This document shows positions 43,460-52,370 of a DNA stretch of 64,000 nt, piece after piece (position 1 is the stretch's first letter; every line of letters starts with the position of its first letter). The DNA lies in the NCBI GenBank assembly GCA_031546845.1, contig JAVBJT010000036.1, positions 58,590 to 122,589 of the forward strand, given 5' to 3'. The notes beneath the pieces are model-generated. The model was not told the origin of the DNA. It did no database searches and was given only the letters and a program-made list of their open reading frames with translations. The position numbers and the translations under genes are program-made. The stretch is from Azoarcus sp031546845 (lineage in GTDB: Bacteria; Pseudomonadota; Gammaproteobacteria; Burkholderiales; Rhodocyclaceae).

Positions 43460-44794
43460 TCAGATTCGAATTGCCCAGCATTCCATCTCGAGTTCTGGGA
43501 AATTCCCCGCGACGTGCAACGCCAGCGTTCCGGAGGTTTGCAACTGCCTCCACAGGTCCGTCGAAGTATCGAGCTCGAAATAGTGATAGCCGGCGTGATA
43601 AGGCAATTGCCGCGGCGCGACCGGTAGGCTGCGCAACGTCACCCCCGGAAGATGCAAATTGACCAGATCGCGAATCTTGTCGACCGGGCCGATTTTGATC
43701 TGGGTTGGGAAATTGGAGCGTAATGCCTCTGGCGGCACACTGGCATGCACGGCGAGGACGAACTGAGCGCTTCGGAGCAACTCCCGGTCATTGACCTGAC
43801 CTATGCGAACCCCGTACTTACCATCGCGAAGCTCTATCTGTATCGCGTTCTGTTCCAGCACGATGGATAGCGCCTTGCGCATTTTCAGCATCAATGGCGC
43901 AAAGGAGTTGCGTAAATCGTCGTGATCGTATTGCGGAATTTCTTCCGGGCGGCGCCCTTCCTCGGTAAAAGTCGCCAGTTCTCCAACGGCCCGTATCAAC
44001 AGGCGGAAAAGTTTTTCGGGATGCACACTTGGCGACCCCAGCATGTGCTCCAGATTCGGTTGTATGCCATTGAGAAGCTGCAGCAACAAGAATTCGCCGA
44101 CTTCCGAGACCCCCCCTCTGCCTGGCGCGCTCAAGCGTGCAACCAAGGCATCGGCCCTTTGATGAACCAACCCATAAAGTTCGTTCAACATGGAAATCAG
44201 GTTCGGGTTTGTCTCGCACGCGACAACAGGCGGGATATAACCCGGATCGAGAACGAGTTGCCGGTCGGCCCGGCATTCGACGACATGCGCAATACCGACG
44301 CAAAGCCAGGCGTCGGATCGCTCATCCCCCATCATCAAGCGAACACGCGGCTCCGCCAACTGTACATCCGCGCTTTCGCCGGCAATCGCATTGGTATCGT
44401 GCACCAATGCATCGCGCACGATGTAGCGCGCCAACGATGTCGGCCGTTCGGTGAATATCGTTTCTTCGGTCCCAGGGCGTCTCAGCGGCAGAGCCAGATA
44501 AACCATCTGCCCAACCGCACCCTCGGAAAAACTCAGGGGCTCCGGCGCCGAACTTTGCACAGGGAAACTGAACGGCGAGCCATCGGGGAAAACGCCGTCC
44601 GCCTCAACGATGGAAAGCTTTCCAACCGATAAGGCAGCTACGTCGATTTTCAGCGTCCGAAATCCCCAGAAAAAAGGCTCCCCAGCCCAACTTCTTCTAT
44701 GGGAAAGAAATTCCAAATACCGCTCTTGTTGCTGAAAGTGCTGCGGACGAAGAAACATGCCTTCCGTCCACGCCACCTTTTTATAGGTATCCAT
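43460..44794 (-). CDS. tssK: Type VI secretion baseplate protein TssK
   Basis: 444 residues. TssK trimers link the baseplate wedges to the membrane complex. Family marks are KVAWTEGMFLRPQHFQQQER at the start, a central GRGGVSEVGEFLLLQLLNG region and a C-terminal DLVNLHLPGVTLRSLPVAPR. The ATG at 44794 follows GGGAAG; a TTG one codon earlier is the alternative. 24 bp separate it from tssL and 82 bp from tssJ. Confidence 0.95.
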   Translation of the reverse strand: MDTYKKVAWTEGMFLRPQHFQQQERYLEFLSHRRSWAGEPFFWGFRTLKIDVAALSVGKLSIVEADGVFPDGSPFSFPVQSSAPEPLSFSEGAVGQMVYLALPLRRPGTEETIFTERPTSLARYIVRDALVHDTNAIAGESADVQLAEPRVRLMMGDERSDAWLCVGIAHVVECRADRQLVLDPGYIPPVVACETNPNLISMLNELYGLVHQRADALVARLSAPGRGGVSEVGEFLLLQLLNGIQPNLEHMLGSPSVHPEKLFRLLIRAVGELATFTEEGRRPEEIPQYDHDDLRNSFAPLMLKMRKALSIVLEQNAIQIELRDGKYGVRIGQVNDRELLRSAQFVLAVHASVPPEALRSNFPTQIKIGPVDKIRDLVNLHLPGVTLRSLPVAPRQLPYHAGYHYFELDTSTDLWRQLQTSGTLALHVAGNFPELEMECWAIRI

Positions 44795-44876
44795 CAAACT
44801 CTTCCCAACGGATTTATATATTTACCGCATGCTTATAAGTAGCCTGCGGGGAAAAACCGGCCTGACAGATAGGTTT

Positions 44877-45425
44877 TTATCTTTCCACCGAGGGCGCCAG
44901 GGTAACGCTTCGCTCATCGAGCTTTGCCGAGTACTCGATTGTTGGATCTCCCCAGCGAACCAAGCTCAACAGGCTATTCCACAAGGGGCTGCCTTCGTCT
45001 GGAACCTCAACGAACGCGCGCCAGGTACTGCGCTCGATAGCCCGGTAACCGACTACGATACCCAGCCCCCTCCCCCCCATGGCATTGTAAGTGTGCTCCC
45101 ATTTGCGCGTTTCGCCCGGACGGATGACAAAGGATTCGCGAAATAGAAGATCGCTACCGAGCGCTTCTTGTTCACGCTCGGTCAGAGTGAAGTAGTCCGC
45201 GATGGAAAACGCCGTCTGTGCTTTCAGTTGATATATCCGGACGACAACGGGGGAAGGACGCCCGTTGATATCCGGATTGATCGACGGCGATGCCGTTATG
45301 ACAAGCTGGACTACCGTGTCCGGATTATCGGATTTCTTCGGCAAAAAACCGCACGAACCCAGTGCCACCAGGCTTGCGATCGCCAGAAATGATCGCGCTA
45401 TGCACAAAAATCGAATTGTGGACAT
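44877..45425 (-). CDS. tssJ: Type VI secretion outer-membrane lipoprotein TssJ
   Basis: 182 residues from the ATG at 45425. The lipoprotein signal ends in LGSC with lipid-attachment Cys25. The mature part is a two-sheet beta sandwich typical of TssJ (VVVRIYQLKAQTAFSIADYF, LLFRESFVIRPGETRKWEH). It sits at the inner face of the outer membrane and binds TssM. In-frame starts at 45458 and further upstream would place extra residues before the signal; none has a clear ribosome-binding site. Confidence 0.9.
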   Translation of the reverse strand: MSTIRFLCIARSFLAIASLVALGSCGFLPKKSDNPDTVVQLVITASPSINPDINGRPSPVVVRIYQLKAQTAFSIADYFTLTEREQEALGSDLLFRESFVIRPGETRKWEHTYNAMGGRGLGIVVGYRAIERSTWRAFVEVPDEGSPLWNSLLSLVRWGDPTIEYSAKLDERSVTLAPSVER

Positions 45426-45486
45426 ATTAGTTATCAATAAAAACGAACGGTTTTTCATTTGAGCAGCATCGCAATATTCGCCATTG

Positions 45487-46296
45487 CTATGCGATCTGCT
45501 CCAATTCCAGCCACGGCAAAGTAACTTGATTCGGGCTACCGACCCAAACGGCAAGTGCGCTGTAGTTATCCTGCTGCGGGGCGTCGCGCTTGACGATGAT
45601 TTGCTCCATGCGAACCAGCCATTCCTCGGCGGAAGCAGCTTGAAGTTTTGTGCTTATCATTTCGTTTTCGAGCACGGACTCCCAGAAACCATCGGTGCAT
45701 AGCAAAAACGCATCACCATCTTCCACGGCAAATGGTTTTTCCAATGCTGCGGGCTGAACCCCTTCACTCATGCCAAGCGCCGCAAGCAGCAGATTTCTCT
45801 CGGGATGACCTCGCATCCGATCCTCGCTGATGACGCCAGCATCCACGTAATTCTGTACCACACTGTGATCCTTGGTCAGTTGCTGGCAGTTGCGGCGCCT
45901 GAAGTGGTATAGCCGCGTATCGCCCAGGCTGATCCATTGCGCCAGCTTGGCATCGGCATCGAAGAACAGCGCCGCGACAGTCGCGCTCATTTGATGCAAG
46001 GTATCCGAGAGGCTTTGCGCATATTTGATCGCTTCATCGGTTTTATGCAGCAAGCCCTCAATGTGCGTCCGCTCCAAGGCCGGCTTGGCCGAAAACGCGC
46101 TCAGTAGCGTCTTTACCGCCGTTTCGGAAGCGATATCGCCCCCGCCATGCCCGCCCGCGCCATCGGAAACAATAAAGCAAGCCCCCCGACCCGAGGTCCA
46201 GCAACCGCAGGCATCTTCATTCCAGTTGCGGCTACCTTGGCGCGACAAAGTTGCAAATTCCACATGCACACCACCTGCGGCAACGTGCATGCTCAT
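45487..46296 (-). CDS. pppA: PP2C-type phosphatase PppA of the type VI system
   Basis: 269 residues, cytoplasmic. PPM/PP2C metal motifs are visible: RNWNEDACG, FIVSDGAGGHGGGDIAS, SLGDTRLYHF, LLCTDGFWE and DNYSALAVWV. It is expected to reverse PpkA phosphorylation of the FHA protein. Its ATG overlaps the fha stop by four bases, so the kinase target and the phosphatase are made together. The kinase gene heads the opposite arm. Confidence 0.92.
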   Translation of the reverse strand: MSMHVAAGGVHVEFATLSRQGSRNWNEDACGCWTSGRGACFIVSDGAGGHGGGDIASETAVKTLLSAFSAKPALERTHIEGLLHKTDEAIKYAQSLSDTLHQMSATVAALFFDADAKLAQWISLGDTRLYHFRRRNCQQLTKDHSVVQNYVDAGVISEDRMRGHPERNLLLAALGMSEGVQPAALEKPFAVEDGDAFLLCTDGFWESVLENEMISTKLQAASAEEWLVRMEQIIVKRDAPQQDNYSALAVWVGSPNQVTLPWLELEQIA

Positions 46297-47897
46297 GAAG
46301 CCCCCCCGCCCGAGAATTTGTCGATTTCCTCTTCATAGGCCTGGGCAAAGGCGCGCTGGAAGGACAGTTCGAACTCCTCCTGTGCTTCTCCGGCAATGCT
46401 TGTGTACTTCTCTTCGTACAACTCCCAGAGCTTTGCCTTACGTGCGGATCGGCCAAAGAAAAACGTCGGCTTCGATTGATTCAGGCGTTGTTCCAACACG
46501 GCGGGCTTGAACCGCCCGAGCACGTCATAAACCGCCGCTCTCGCTCCCGCGACCAGTCCGGCATGGTGTGCGGCCAAATCGTTGAACGCATCGTCGATCG
46601 CATCCAAGGGCGCCATGAAACCGGGAAGACGATGGGACAGCAGTTGCAAGACAGCGGCCTGCCCGTCGGGGGCGAATTTCAGCGGGTTGTTGCCCGCGGG
46701 AACGATCATCGTGACATTGGCGCGCAACTCATGCTTCATTGCCGAACGTGCCTGGATCAAGCGCACGGCCCCCGTCGTCATCGCCATCAAAAGCGCTCCG
46801 AGCGACTCCATGAATTCGGGGGTCAGCGCAGGCAAGGACGACTCGGGCAAGTTACAACCTTTAACGAAGGCATCCCGCAGTTGTCGAGCCTGTTCGCCAT
46901 GAACCGGCATCGGGGAAGGTGCGCTCTTGGGGGCGGTATCGACGGGGAAAGCGCTTGTGGGTGGAGGTGGAGGCGAATTCCGTGCCGGCTCACTAACGAG
47001 GACCGGCTCGCTGAAGGTGATCGGCTCACCAAAAGCTTCAACGCTGCCCGCTTTAGCTCCCTCTAGGGAGATTCCTTCCAGGATGCCACTGCCCAACAAG
47101 AGTTCAGCGCTGCCACCCTTCTCTTCGCTTGCGATCTCCGTGCGCCTCTCCATGCTTTCTTGCGTGACACGAGTGGCTGCGGGAACAAGGAAAGGTGAAT
47201 GAATTTCGAGCACATGGTCCAAATTCCGTGCCGACCCGAGCAGGTCCTCCTCCCCTTGCCGACCCGAAAACAGCGCCAACGGATCAAGTGCCGGTTCGGC
47301 ATCGCCCAACCCCTGGATTCGGGGACGCAAATCGTTCATCGGCTCGGGGATAGGTTCGGCGTTGCTGTGCTGCAAACCATCGAGCAAGGAAACAGACCCG
47401 CCAAAAGCGGTATAGAAGTCCTCTGGAAGCGTTTCTTCCGCAAACGGTGCTTTGGGAGCCGGAGAGGAGCCGATGGCAAAAACGTCCGGCATTTCAGGAA
47501 GCGCCACCGGCCGCAACGGCTCCGACGACCAGTCGGATAAATTACGCTGTTCCACTGGCGGCAATTTTTTGCCCACGGACAGTGAGAGAAGGTAACGGCC
47601 CACCAGTACACGTCCCGGTGTTCCGATGACACAGCGCTGCCCCGGCAACAACTCACGCTCATTGATGAGCATGGTGTTACAACTGCTGACATTATCGACC
47701 GCAACCTCGGTTGCCGAGGCGCGTACCAACTTGGCTTGTCGGCGCGAAACCAAACGCTCCGCGTCCTCTAGTACAAGGTCATTATCCGGGCCGCGTCCGA
47801 GTGTCAGCCCCTGCGCGCCCAGACGTTTACTCAACGGCGGAACGGGAGGCTCTCCGTTATACGACACGACCGTCAGCTCAAGCTCGTACTCCATCAT
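46293..47897 (-). CDS. fha: FHA-domain protein of the type VI system (TagH/Fha)
   Basis: About 534 residues. The N-terminal FHA domain (about 20-95; LTLGRGPDNDLVLED, VSRRQAKLV, NTMLINERELLPGQ) binds phosphothreonine. A long low-complexity Pro/Ser linker (about 150-330) leads to a C-terminal TagH domain (MTTGAVRLIQARSAMKHELR, FKPAVLEQRLNQ). It is the scaffold switched on by PpkA phosphorylation. First gene of the minus-strand arm; start at tandem ATGs 47897/47894, with a GTG at 47906 possible. Confidence 0.9.
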   Translation of the reverse strand: MMEYELELTVVSYNGEPPVPPLSKRLGAQGLTLGRGPDNDLVLEDAERLVSRRQAKLVRASATEVAVDNVSSCNTMLINERELLPGQRCVIGTPGRVLVGRYLLSLSVGKKLPPVEQRNLSDWSSEPLRPVALPEMPDVFAIGSSPAPKAPFAEETLPEDFYTAFGGSVSLLDGLQHSNAEPIPEPMNDLRPRIQGLGDAEPALDPLALFSGRQGEEDLLGSARNLDHVLEIHSPFLVPAATRVTQESMERRTEIASEEKGGSAELLLGSGILEGISLEGAKAGSVEAFGEPITFSEPVLVSEPARNSPPPPPTSAFPVDTAPKSAPSPMPVHGEQARQLRDAFVKGCNLPESSLPALTPEFMESLGALLMAMTTGAVRLIQARSAMKHELRANVTMIVPAGNNPLKFAPDGQAAVLQLLSHRLPGFMAPLDAIDDAFNDLAAHHAGLVAGARAAVYDVLGRFKPAVLEQRLNQSKPTFFFGRSARKAKLWELYEEKYTSIAGEAQEEFELSFQRAFAQAYEEEIDKFSGGGAS

Positions 47898-48150
47898 CGA
47901 CGACACTGCCTATGATTGTTTTCGTTGGCCTGGAAAGCTTGAAAGATATAGGGATTTTGTCAATAAAAATGCCAAAATACTAATTGAAAGCCAAGCCTGC
48001 CGGCCGTGAGGATAGCATGGTTCAAGCATAGCCGAGCAGCATCATGGTACGTCATCAACATTGCCTGGCGTCATCGGCGACGAAGCCGCTTGCATACCAA
48101 GATGCTCAACGTATAGCATACGAAATTACAGTATATTCGCCGCCTCTCGC
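47898..48150. promoter_or_regulatory. Divergent promoter region of the two type VI arms
   Basis: 253 bp between fha (minus) and ppkA (plus). A weak plus-strand promoter candidate is TTGCAT with TATAGC 16 bases on, about 40 bp before the ppkA start; a TATATT closer to the gene is an alternative -10. On the minus strand a perfect TTGACA lies around 47960-47965 without a -10 at proper spacing. No sigma-54 element is seen. Confidence 0.35.
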
Positions 48151-50217
48151 ATGCAAGCGTCAAGCCACCTTCGCGATGAAACGGGCCTTTCCACGGCGTA
48201 CAAGCCGCATGGAACCTGTGCCCTGCCCAAAGGCGCGCGCCTTCGCGAATACGAGGTCGTCGACGTTCTGGGGGAAGGCGGATTCAGTATTGTCTACCTA
48301 GCGCGCGACGTTCAACTGAACCGCACCATCGCGATCAAGGAGTTCGCGCCCGCCGCGTTTTCCAGCCGCGAGGCCTCCTTTGAAGTCAAAGTACGCTCGG
48401 AGCGCCATCGGGACACATTCGAAGCCGGGCTGCGCGGCTTCATCAACGAAGGGCGGCTGCTCGCCGAGTTTTCCCACCCGGCCTTGGTAAAGGTGCTCAG
48501 CTTCTGGGAAGAAAACGGAACCGCTTACATGGCGATGCCTTATTACTCTGGCAAAACGCTGCGCGCCGTGTTGGGAACGTATGGCAGCCGTTACGGCGAA
48601 AACTGGCTGCGGAGCGTTTTCGCGCCTATTCTCGACGCCCTTGAAATGCTCCACCAGCAGGACGTCTTCCATCGCGATATCGCCCCGGACAACATCCTTA
48701 TCCAGAACGACGGCAGCCCTGTCCTTCTCGACCTCGGCTCAGCCAGGCGCATTCTCGGAGAATTGCAGCACGCACTTACTGTTGTCATCAAGCCGGGCTA
48801 TGCGCCGATTGAGCAGTACGTGGACGACCCACCGACACAGCAAGGCCCGTGGACCGACATCTACGCGATTGGCGCGGTGCTCTACTTTGCCGTGACGGGT
48901 ACAGCCCCCACCGCCTCCGTGTCGAGGATGCTGAAAGACACACTTCCTCCTCTAGCCACAACACCCAGGAATGGCTTTTCCCCTTCTTTTCTAGGTGCCA
49001 TAGATCGTGCGCTGGCGCTCCAGGCAACGGATCGTCCTCAGTCCATAGGCGAACTCAGAGCGCTTCTTGGCATCACCCCCGACGACTACAAGCCGGTGGC
49101 GCTCTCTCCCCTTCACGATACCGACTCGGTGAGCAGCGTCACGTCAGCCGGCGCGGATTCGGCAACGATCGTTCTGTCTCCACAAAAGCTGGCCGATATG
49201 GCCGCACAGCTCAAGGCGCACAAGACCGACACCACGGCCCCATTAGTGATGGCGCGGGCAGATGATGCCAGCGCGGGAATAAGTGTCGAGGTGCCGGGGG
49301 CGGAAGCATCCTCGTACGACACGCCAGACCCATTCGCCATCAAGACGAATCGTGACGGCGATACCACCGCGAATGCTTTCCCGGAAATGGATGATCTGCT
49401 TTCCGGCCGTCTCCGTGAGCATGCTCGACTCGGAGCACCATCTTCCGTCCCATCGCAGACGGCAGCAACGGCCCATCCTTCTCCCGCACGGAAAGCGGAT
49501 AAAAAGAAGCGCAGCCTGTCGCTCGTGCCCGTGCTGGCTTCAATAGCAGCCGCTGCGCTCTCGGCGGGCTGGTATTGGTGGATGGTGGCGGAAAGTGATA
49601 CGCCCCCCTCCCCGACCGTAACAATTGCGTCGCAAGTGGAACCGGAGCCCTCGCCCAAGACAGCCCCGCCCGATGCCGATCAGCCGGCACAGCAGCAAGC
49701 ACCCGATCCGGTCATGCCGAACTCGCCGCCGCCCGCCGCCATCATTACGGTTGCCGCGACGACCTCGTCCATTGAGCCCTCCGCACCGGATACCGCGCCG
49801 CCTGCGCCTGTGCAAGCCACCACGTCGCCCGTCCCCTCATCCACCCCTGTTTCTTCTCCGTCGACGTCATCCGCAACGCCGCCAACGCCGGCTTCTCCGT
49901 CCGAACCGGCAATAAACCCAGGCAATCAAATCGCCGTCAATAAGCCTGACAAACCCCGGCCGCCCGCAGCGCAGGCAAGCGAAAAAATGGGCTTGCTATC
50001 GATTTCCTCCTGGCCTTGGAGCGAAATCTGGATCAATGGCAAAAAGCGGGGAGTCAACCCACCGCTGCGCGAGATTCGCCTCGAACAAGGCGAATACTCC
50101 GTCGAACTCCGTAATCCGGGCTTTCCCCCGGTGGATAAAAGCATTGTCATCATCGCCAACCAGAAAACAACCGTGGAGCATCATTTCACGCCCCCCGTTC
50201 CCGTCAAAGAAGATTGA
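48151..50217 (+). CDS. ppkA: Ser/Thr kinase PpkA of the type VI system, with PEGA domain
   Basis: About 688 residues. The cytoplasmic kinase domain (about 34-310) has the glycine loop GEGGFSIVY (41-49), Lys63 in AIKE, catalytic HRDIAPDN and a DLGSA metal loop (DFG replaced by DLG). A juxtamembrane region, a membrane helix (about 457-478) and a Pro/Ser/Thr-rich periplasmic linker follow. The C-terminal PEGA domain (about 612-688; WSEIWINGKKRGVNPPLREI) is where other PpkA proteins carry a von Willebrand-type sensor. It should phosphorylate the FHA protein. The start at 48151 is uncertain; 48061 is possible. Confidence 0.9.
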   Translation: MQASSHLRDETGLSTAYKPHGTCALPKGARLREYEVVDVLGEGGFSIVYLARDVQLNRTIAIKEFAPAAFSSREASFEVKVRSERHRDTFEAGLRGFINEGRLLAEFSHPALVKVLSFWEENGTAYMAMPYYSGKTLRAVLGTYGSRYGENWLRSVFAPILDALEMLHQQDVFHRDIAPDNILIQNDGSPVLLDLGSARRILGELQHALTVVIKPGYAPIEQYVDDPPTQQGPWTDIYAIGAVLYFAVTGTAPTASVSRMLKDTLPPLATTPRNGFSPSFLGAIDRALALQATDRPQSIGELRALLGITPDDYKPVALSPLHDTDSVSSVTSAGADSATIVLSPQKLADMAAQLKAHKTDTTAPLVMARADDASAGISVEVPGAEASSYDTPDPFAIKTNRDGDTTANAFPEMDDLLSGRLREHARLGAPSSVPSQTAATAHPSPARKADKKKRSLSLVPVLASIAAAALSAGWYWWMVAESDTPPSPTVTIASQVEPEPSPKTAPPDADQPAQQQAPDPVMPNSPPPAAIITVAATTSSIEPSAPDTAPPAPVQATTSPVPSSTPVSSPSTSSATPPTPASPSEPAINPGNQIAVNKPDKPRPPAAQASEKMGLLSISSWPWSEIWINGKKRGVNPPLREIRLEQGEYSVELRNPGFPPVDKSIVIIANQKTTVEHHFTPPVPVKED

Positions 50218-50252
50218 CGCAATCACGGCCGTTCATGACAACACATAAGATT

Positions 50253-50702
50253 ATGTTTGCATTCAAAAAAATTCGTCCCCTCTCAAGTGCTCTACTGATC
50301 GCGGCGATTGTTTCCGCATGCGCGACAACCAACGAAACCAAGCCCTCCCCGGAGCAGAAAGCCCAGGCTGAGTCCAACGAAAAGGGCCGTGCAGCCTTGC
50401 TCAAGGGTATTTCTTTCTACCAGGCGGGCGATTACCCGGCGGCGGAATCGGCACTTTTATCCCATGACATATGGGACGCTCAAGATGCCACAAAAATTTC
50501 CGCGCTGAAATATCTCGCTTTCACCTATTGCGTTACCGAACGAAAGACGCTCTGCCGGCAATCCTTTGATCGCGCACTGCAACTGGATGGCGGTTTCAAC
50601 CTTGAGCCAGCTGAACACGCCCACCCTTTATGGGGTTCCGCCTTTGAAAGCGCGAGAGCGGATAGAAGCCGGCTCGCCAACAACCCGTCAACACACGAAT
50701 AA
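50253..50702 (+). CDS. Type VI-associated lipoprotein (TssQ-like)
   Basis: About 149 residues. Lipoprotein signal with lipobox VSAC (Cys23), then a helical repeat region (RAALLKGISFYQAGDYPAAE, KYLAFTYCVTERKTLCRQSF, ALQLDGGFNL) that looks like two TPR-like helix pairs. It resembles the small TssQ-type lipoproteins found in some betaproteobacterial type VI loci. It may join the TssJ ring or help assemble it; this is inference. Starts at 50235 and 50214 (the latter overlapping the ppkA stop) are also in frame. Confidence 0.7.
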   Translation: MFAFKKIRPLSSALLIAAIVSACATTNETKPSPEQKAQAESNEKGRAALLKGISFYQAGDYPAAESALLSHDIWDAQDATKISALKYLAFTYCVTERKTLCRQSFDRALQLDGGFNLEPAEHAHPLWGSAFESARADRSRLANNPSTHE

Positions 50703-50725
50703 AGCCTCTGACAAACCGAACAGAC

Positions 50726-51733
50726 ATGGAGTATCAGGAAGAAATACTTACCCCGGTCGACGACGCCAACCCATGCGGCATGGAGTTGGACTATGACCCC
50801 GATTACCTCGCCCTGGAGCGAAGCCTGTCGGGGCAACCCGAGCGGCAGTACGGTGACACCATCATCCCGGCGGAGGCGCCCGATTGGCCCAAGGCCATGG
50901 CCGATGCGCAAAAACTCCTCAAGCGCAGCAAAGACTTTCGCCTGACCGCCATTCTGGCGCGAAGTCTGGCGCGAACACGCGGCATCGCCGGTGCGTTGGA
51001 AGGTATCCGGCTGAATCTGGAGATGGCTCGCCGCTATTGGGACAAGGCTTATCCCGCACTGGACTTCGACGGCGAGCACGACCCCGTGCCACGCGGTAAC
51101 GCGCTCGCCACGCTCACAGCCCATGACGGTCTGCTCGGCGATCTGCGCACGGCCGAAATTTCCACGCGCCAACTCGGAATGCTCAGTCTCGGCACAATCG
51201 AACGTATCCAATCGGGGCGTGAGAGCGACACCAACAAGTCATTGCGGCGCGAGCAACTGATGCAGCTCATTGCCGAGGAATCCAATACCGGCAATACAAG
51301 CTTGCGTGAGTTGCAGCAACTCAGGGATGCCGCCGATGAACTCGACAAATTATGCCAGGAGCGTCTTGGCCCGGATGCCTCGCCGGACTTTCTGCCGCTG
51401 CTCGGTCTGATCGATCAGGCATTGCCGCAACATCCACAGGCGAACTTCTCTGCACCGGCGGCCATGGACAAAAACATCGTAGCAGCCTCCGCTGAGGCTC
51501 CGTTATCCGCCACCCCACTGCCACACGGAGCCAACTCGAGAGCCGACGTAATCAGGATGCTCGATGCCGCCTGCGCCTATCTGGAGCAGACGGAGCCGGC
51601 CAACCCGGCGCCGTTGCTCATCCGGCGAGCACGCCAATTGATTGGGCAGGATTTTCTTTCTATTTTGCGCGAACTTGCACCCGATGGGCTTCCACAAGCC
51701 ACCCTGATCGCGGGTTCAGGCAAGCGCGACTGA
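50726..51733 (+). CDS. tssA: Type VI secretion protein TssA
   Basis: 335 residues. The N-terminal ImpA_N domain is clear (LTPVDDANPCGMELDYDPDY, PDWPKAMADAQKLLKRSKDF, MARRYWDKAYPALDFDGEHD). The shorter C-terminal part (ADVIRMLDAACAYLEQTEPA, PAPLLIRRARQLIGQDFLSI) is that of the short TssA class that caps the baseplate and primes tail polymerisation. It precedes tssB by 59 bp. Confidence 0.95.
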   Translation: MEYQEEILTPVDDANPCGMELDYDPDYLALERSLSGQPERQYGDTIIPAEAPDWPKAMADAQKLLKRSKDFRLTAILARSLARTRGIAGALEGIRLNLEMARRYWDKAYPALDFDGEHDPVPRGNALATLTAHDGLLGDLRTAEISTRQLGMLSLGTIERIQSGRESDTNKSLRREQLMQLIAEESNTGNTSLRELQQLRDAADELDKLCQERLGPDASPDFLPLLGLIDQALPQHPQANFSAPAAMDKNIVAASAEAPLSATPLPHGANSRADVIRMLDAACAYLEQTEPANPAPLLIRRARQLIGQDFLSILRELAPDGLPQATLIAGSGKRD

Positions 51734-51792
51734 TTCCGCAACACTGAACCTTGTACTGATCGATCCACTACGATCCAAAGGAGAACTTAAAG

Positions 51793-52347
51793 ATGAGCCG
51801 TCGCAGGTACACCCCGCTCGACAAAAAAAAGAGCGGTCAGAAATTCATCGCCCGTAACCGGGCTCCGCGTGTTCAGATCGAATACGACGTGGAACTTTAC
51901 GGCTCGGAGAAAAAGGTCCAACTGCCCTTTGTCATGGGCGTCCTGGCAGATCTCGCCGGCAAACCCAAAGAATCCTTACCGCCTGTCGTGGATCGCAAGT
52001 TTCTCGAAGTCGATATCGACAACTTCGATGAGCGCATGCAGGCAATCAACCCCAGAGTCGCTTTTGCCGTGAATAACACCCTCACCGGCGAAGGCAATCT
52101 GGCGGTCGATATCACCTTCGACAGCATGGCCGATTTTTCCCCCGATGCGATCGCGAAAAAAGTCGGTGCCTTGGCCGAACTGTTGAATGCCCGCACCCAG
52201 CTCAACAATCTTCTCACCTACATGGACGGCAAGACTGGTGCGGAAGAACTGATCGGCAAAGTCCTCAAGGATCCCGCTCTGCTCAAAACGCTTGCGGCAG
52301 CCCCCGCCCCGCAACCCGCCGCCACGGACAAAACTGAAGAAGCCTGA
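51793..52347 (+). CDS. tssB: Type VI contractile sheath small subunit TssB
   Basis: 184 residues. Family marks are RNRAPRVQIEYDVELYGSEK, LPFVMGVLADLAGKP, KFLEVDIDNFDERM and the C-terminal TYMDGKTGAEELIGKVLKDP. It pairs with TssC to build the contractile sheath. AAGGAG lies before the ATG. First of the tssBC-hcp-tssEFG block. Confidence 0.97.
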   Translation: MSRRRYTPLDKKKSGQKFIARNRAPRVQIEYDVELYGSEKKVQLPFVMGVLADLAGKPKESLPPVVDRKFLEVDIDNFDERMQAINPRVAFAVNNTLTGEGNLAVDITFDSMADFSPDAIAKKVGALAELLNARTQLNNLLTYMDGKTGAEELIGKVLKDPALLKTLAAAPAPQPAATDKTEEA

Positions 52348-52370
52348 TACGGGCGAGAGGAAGAAGCGAA

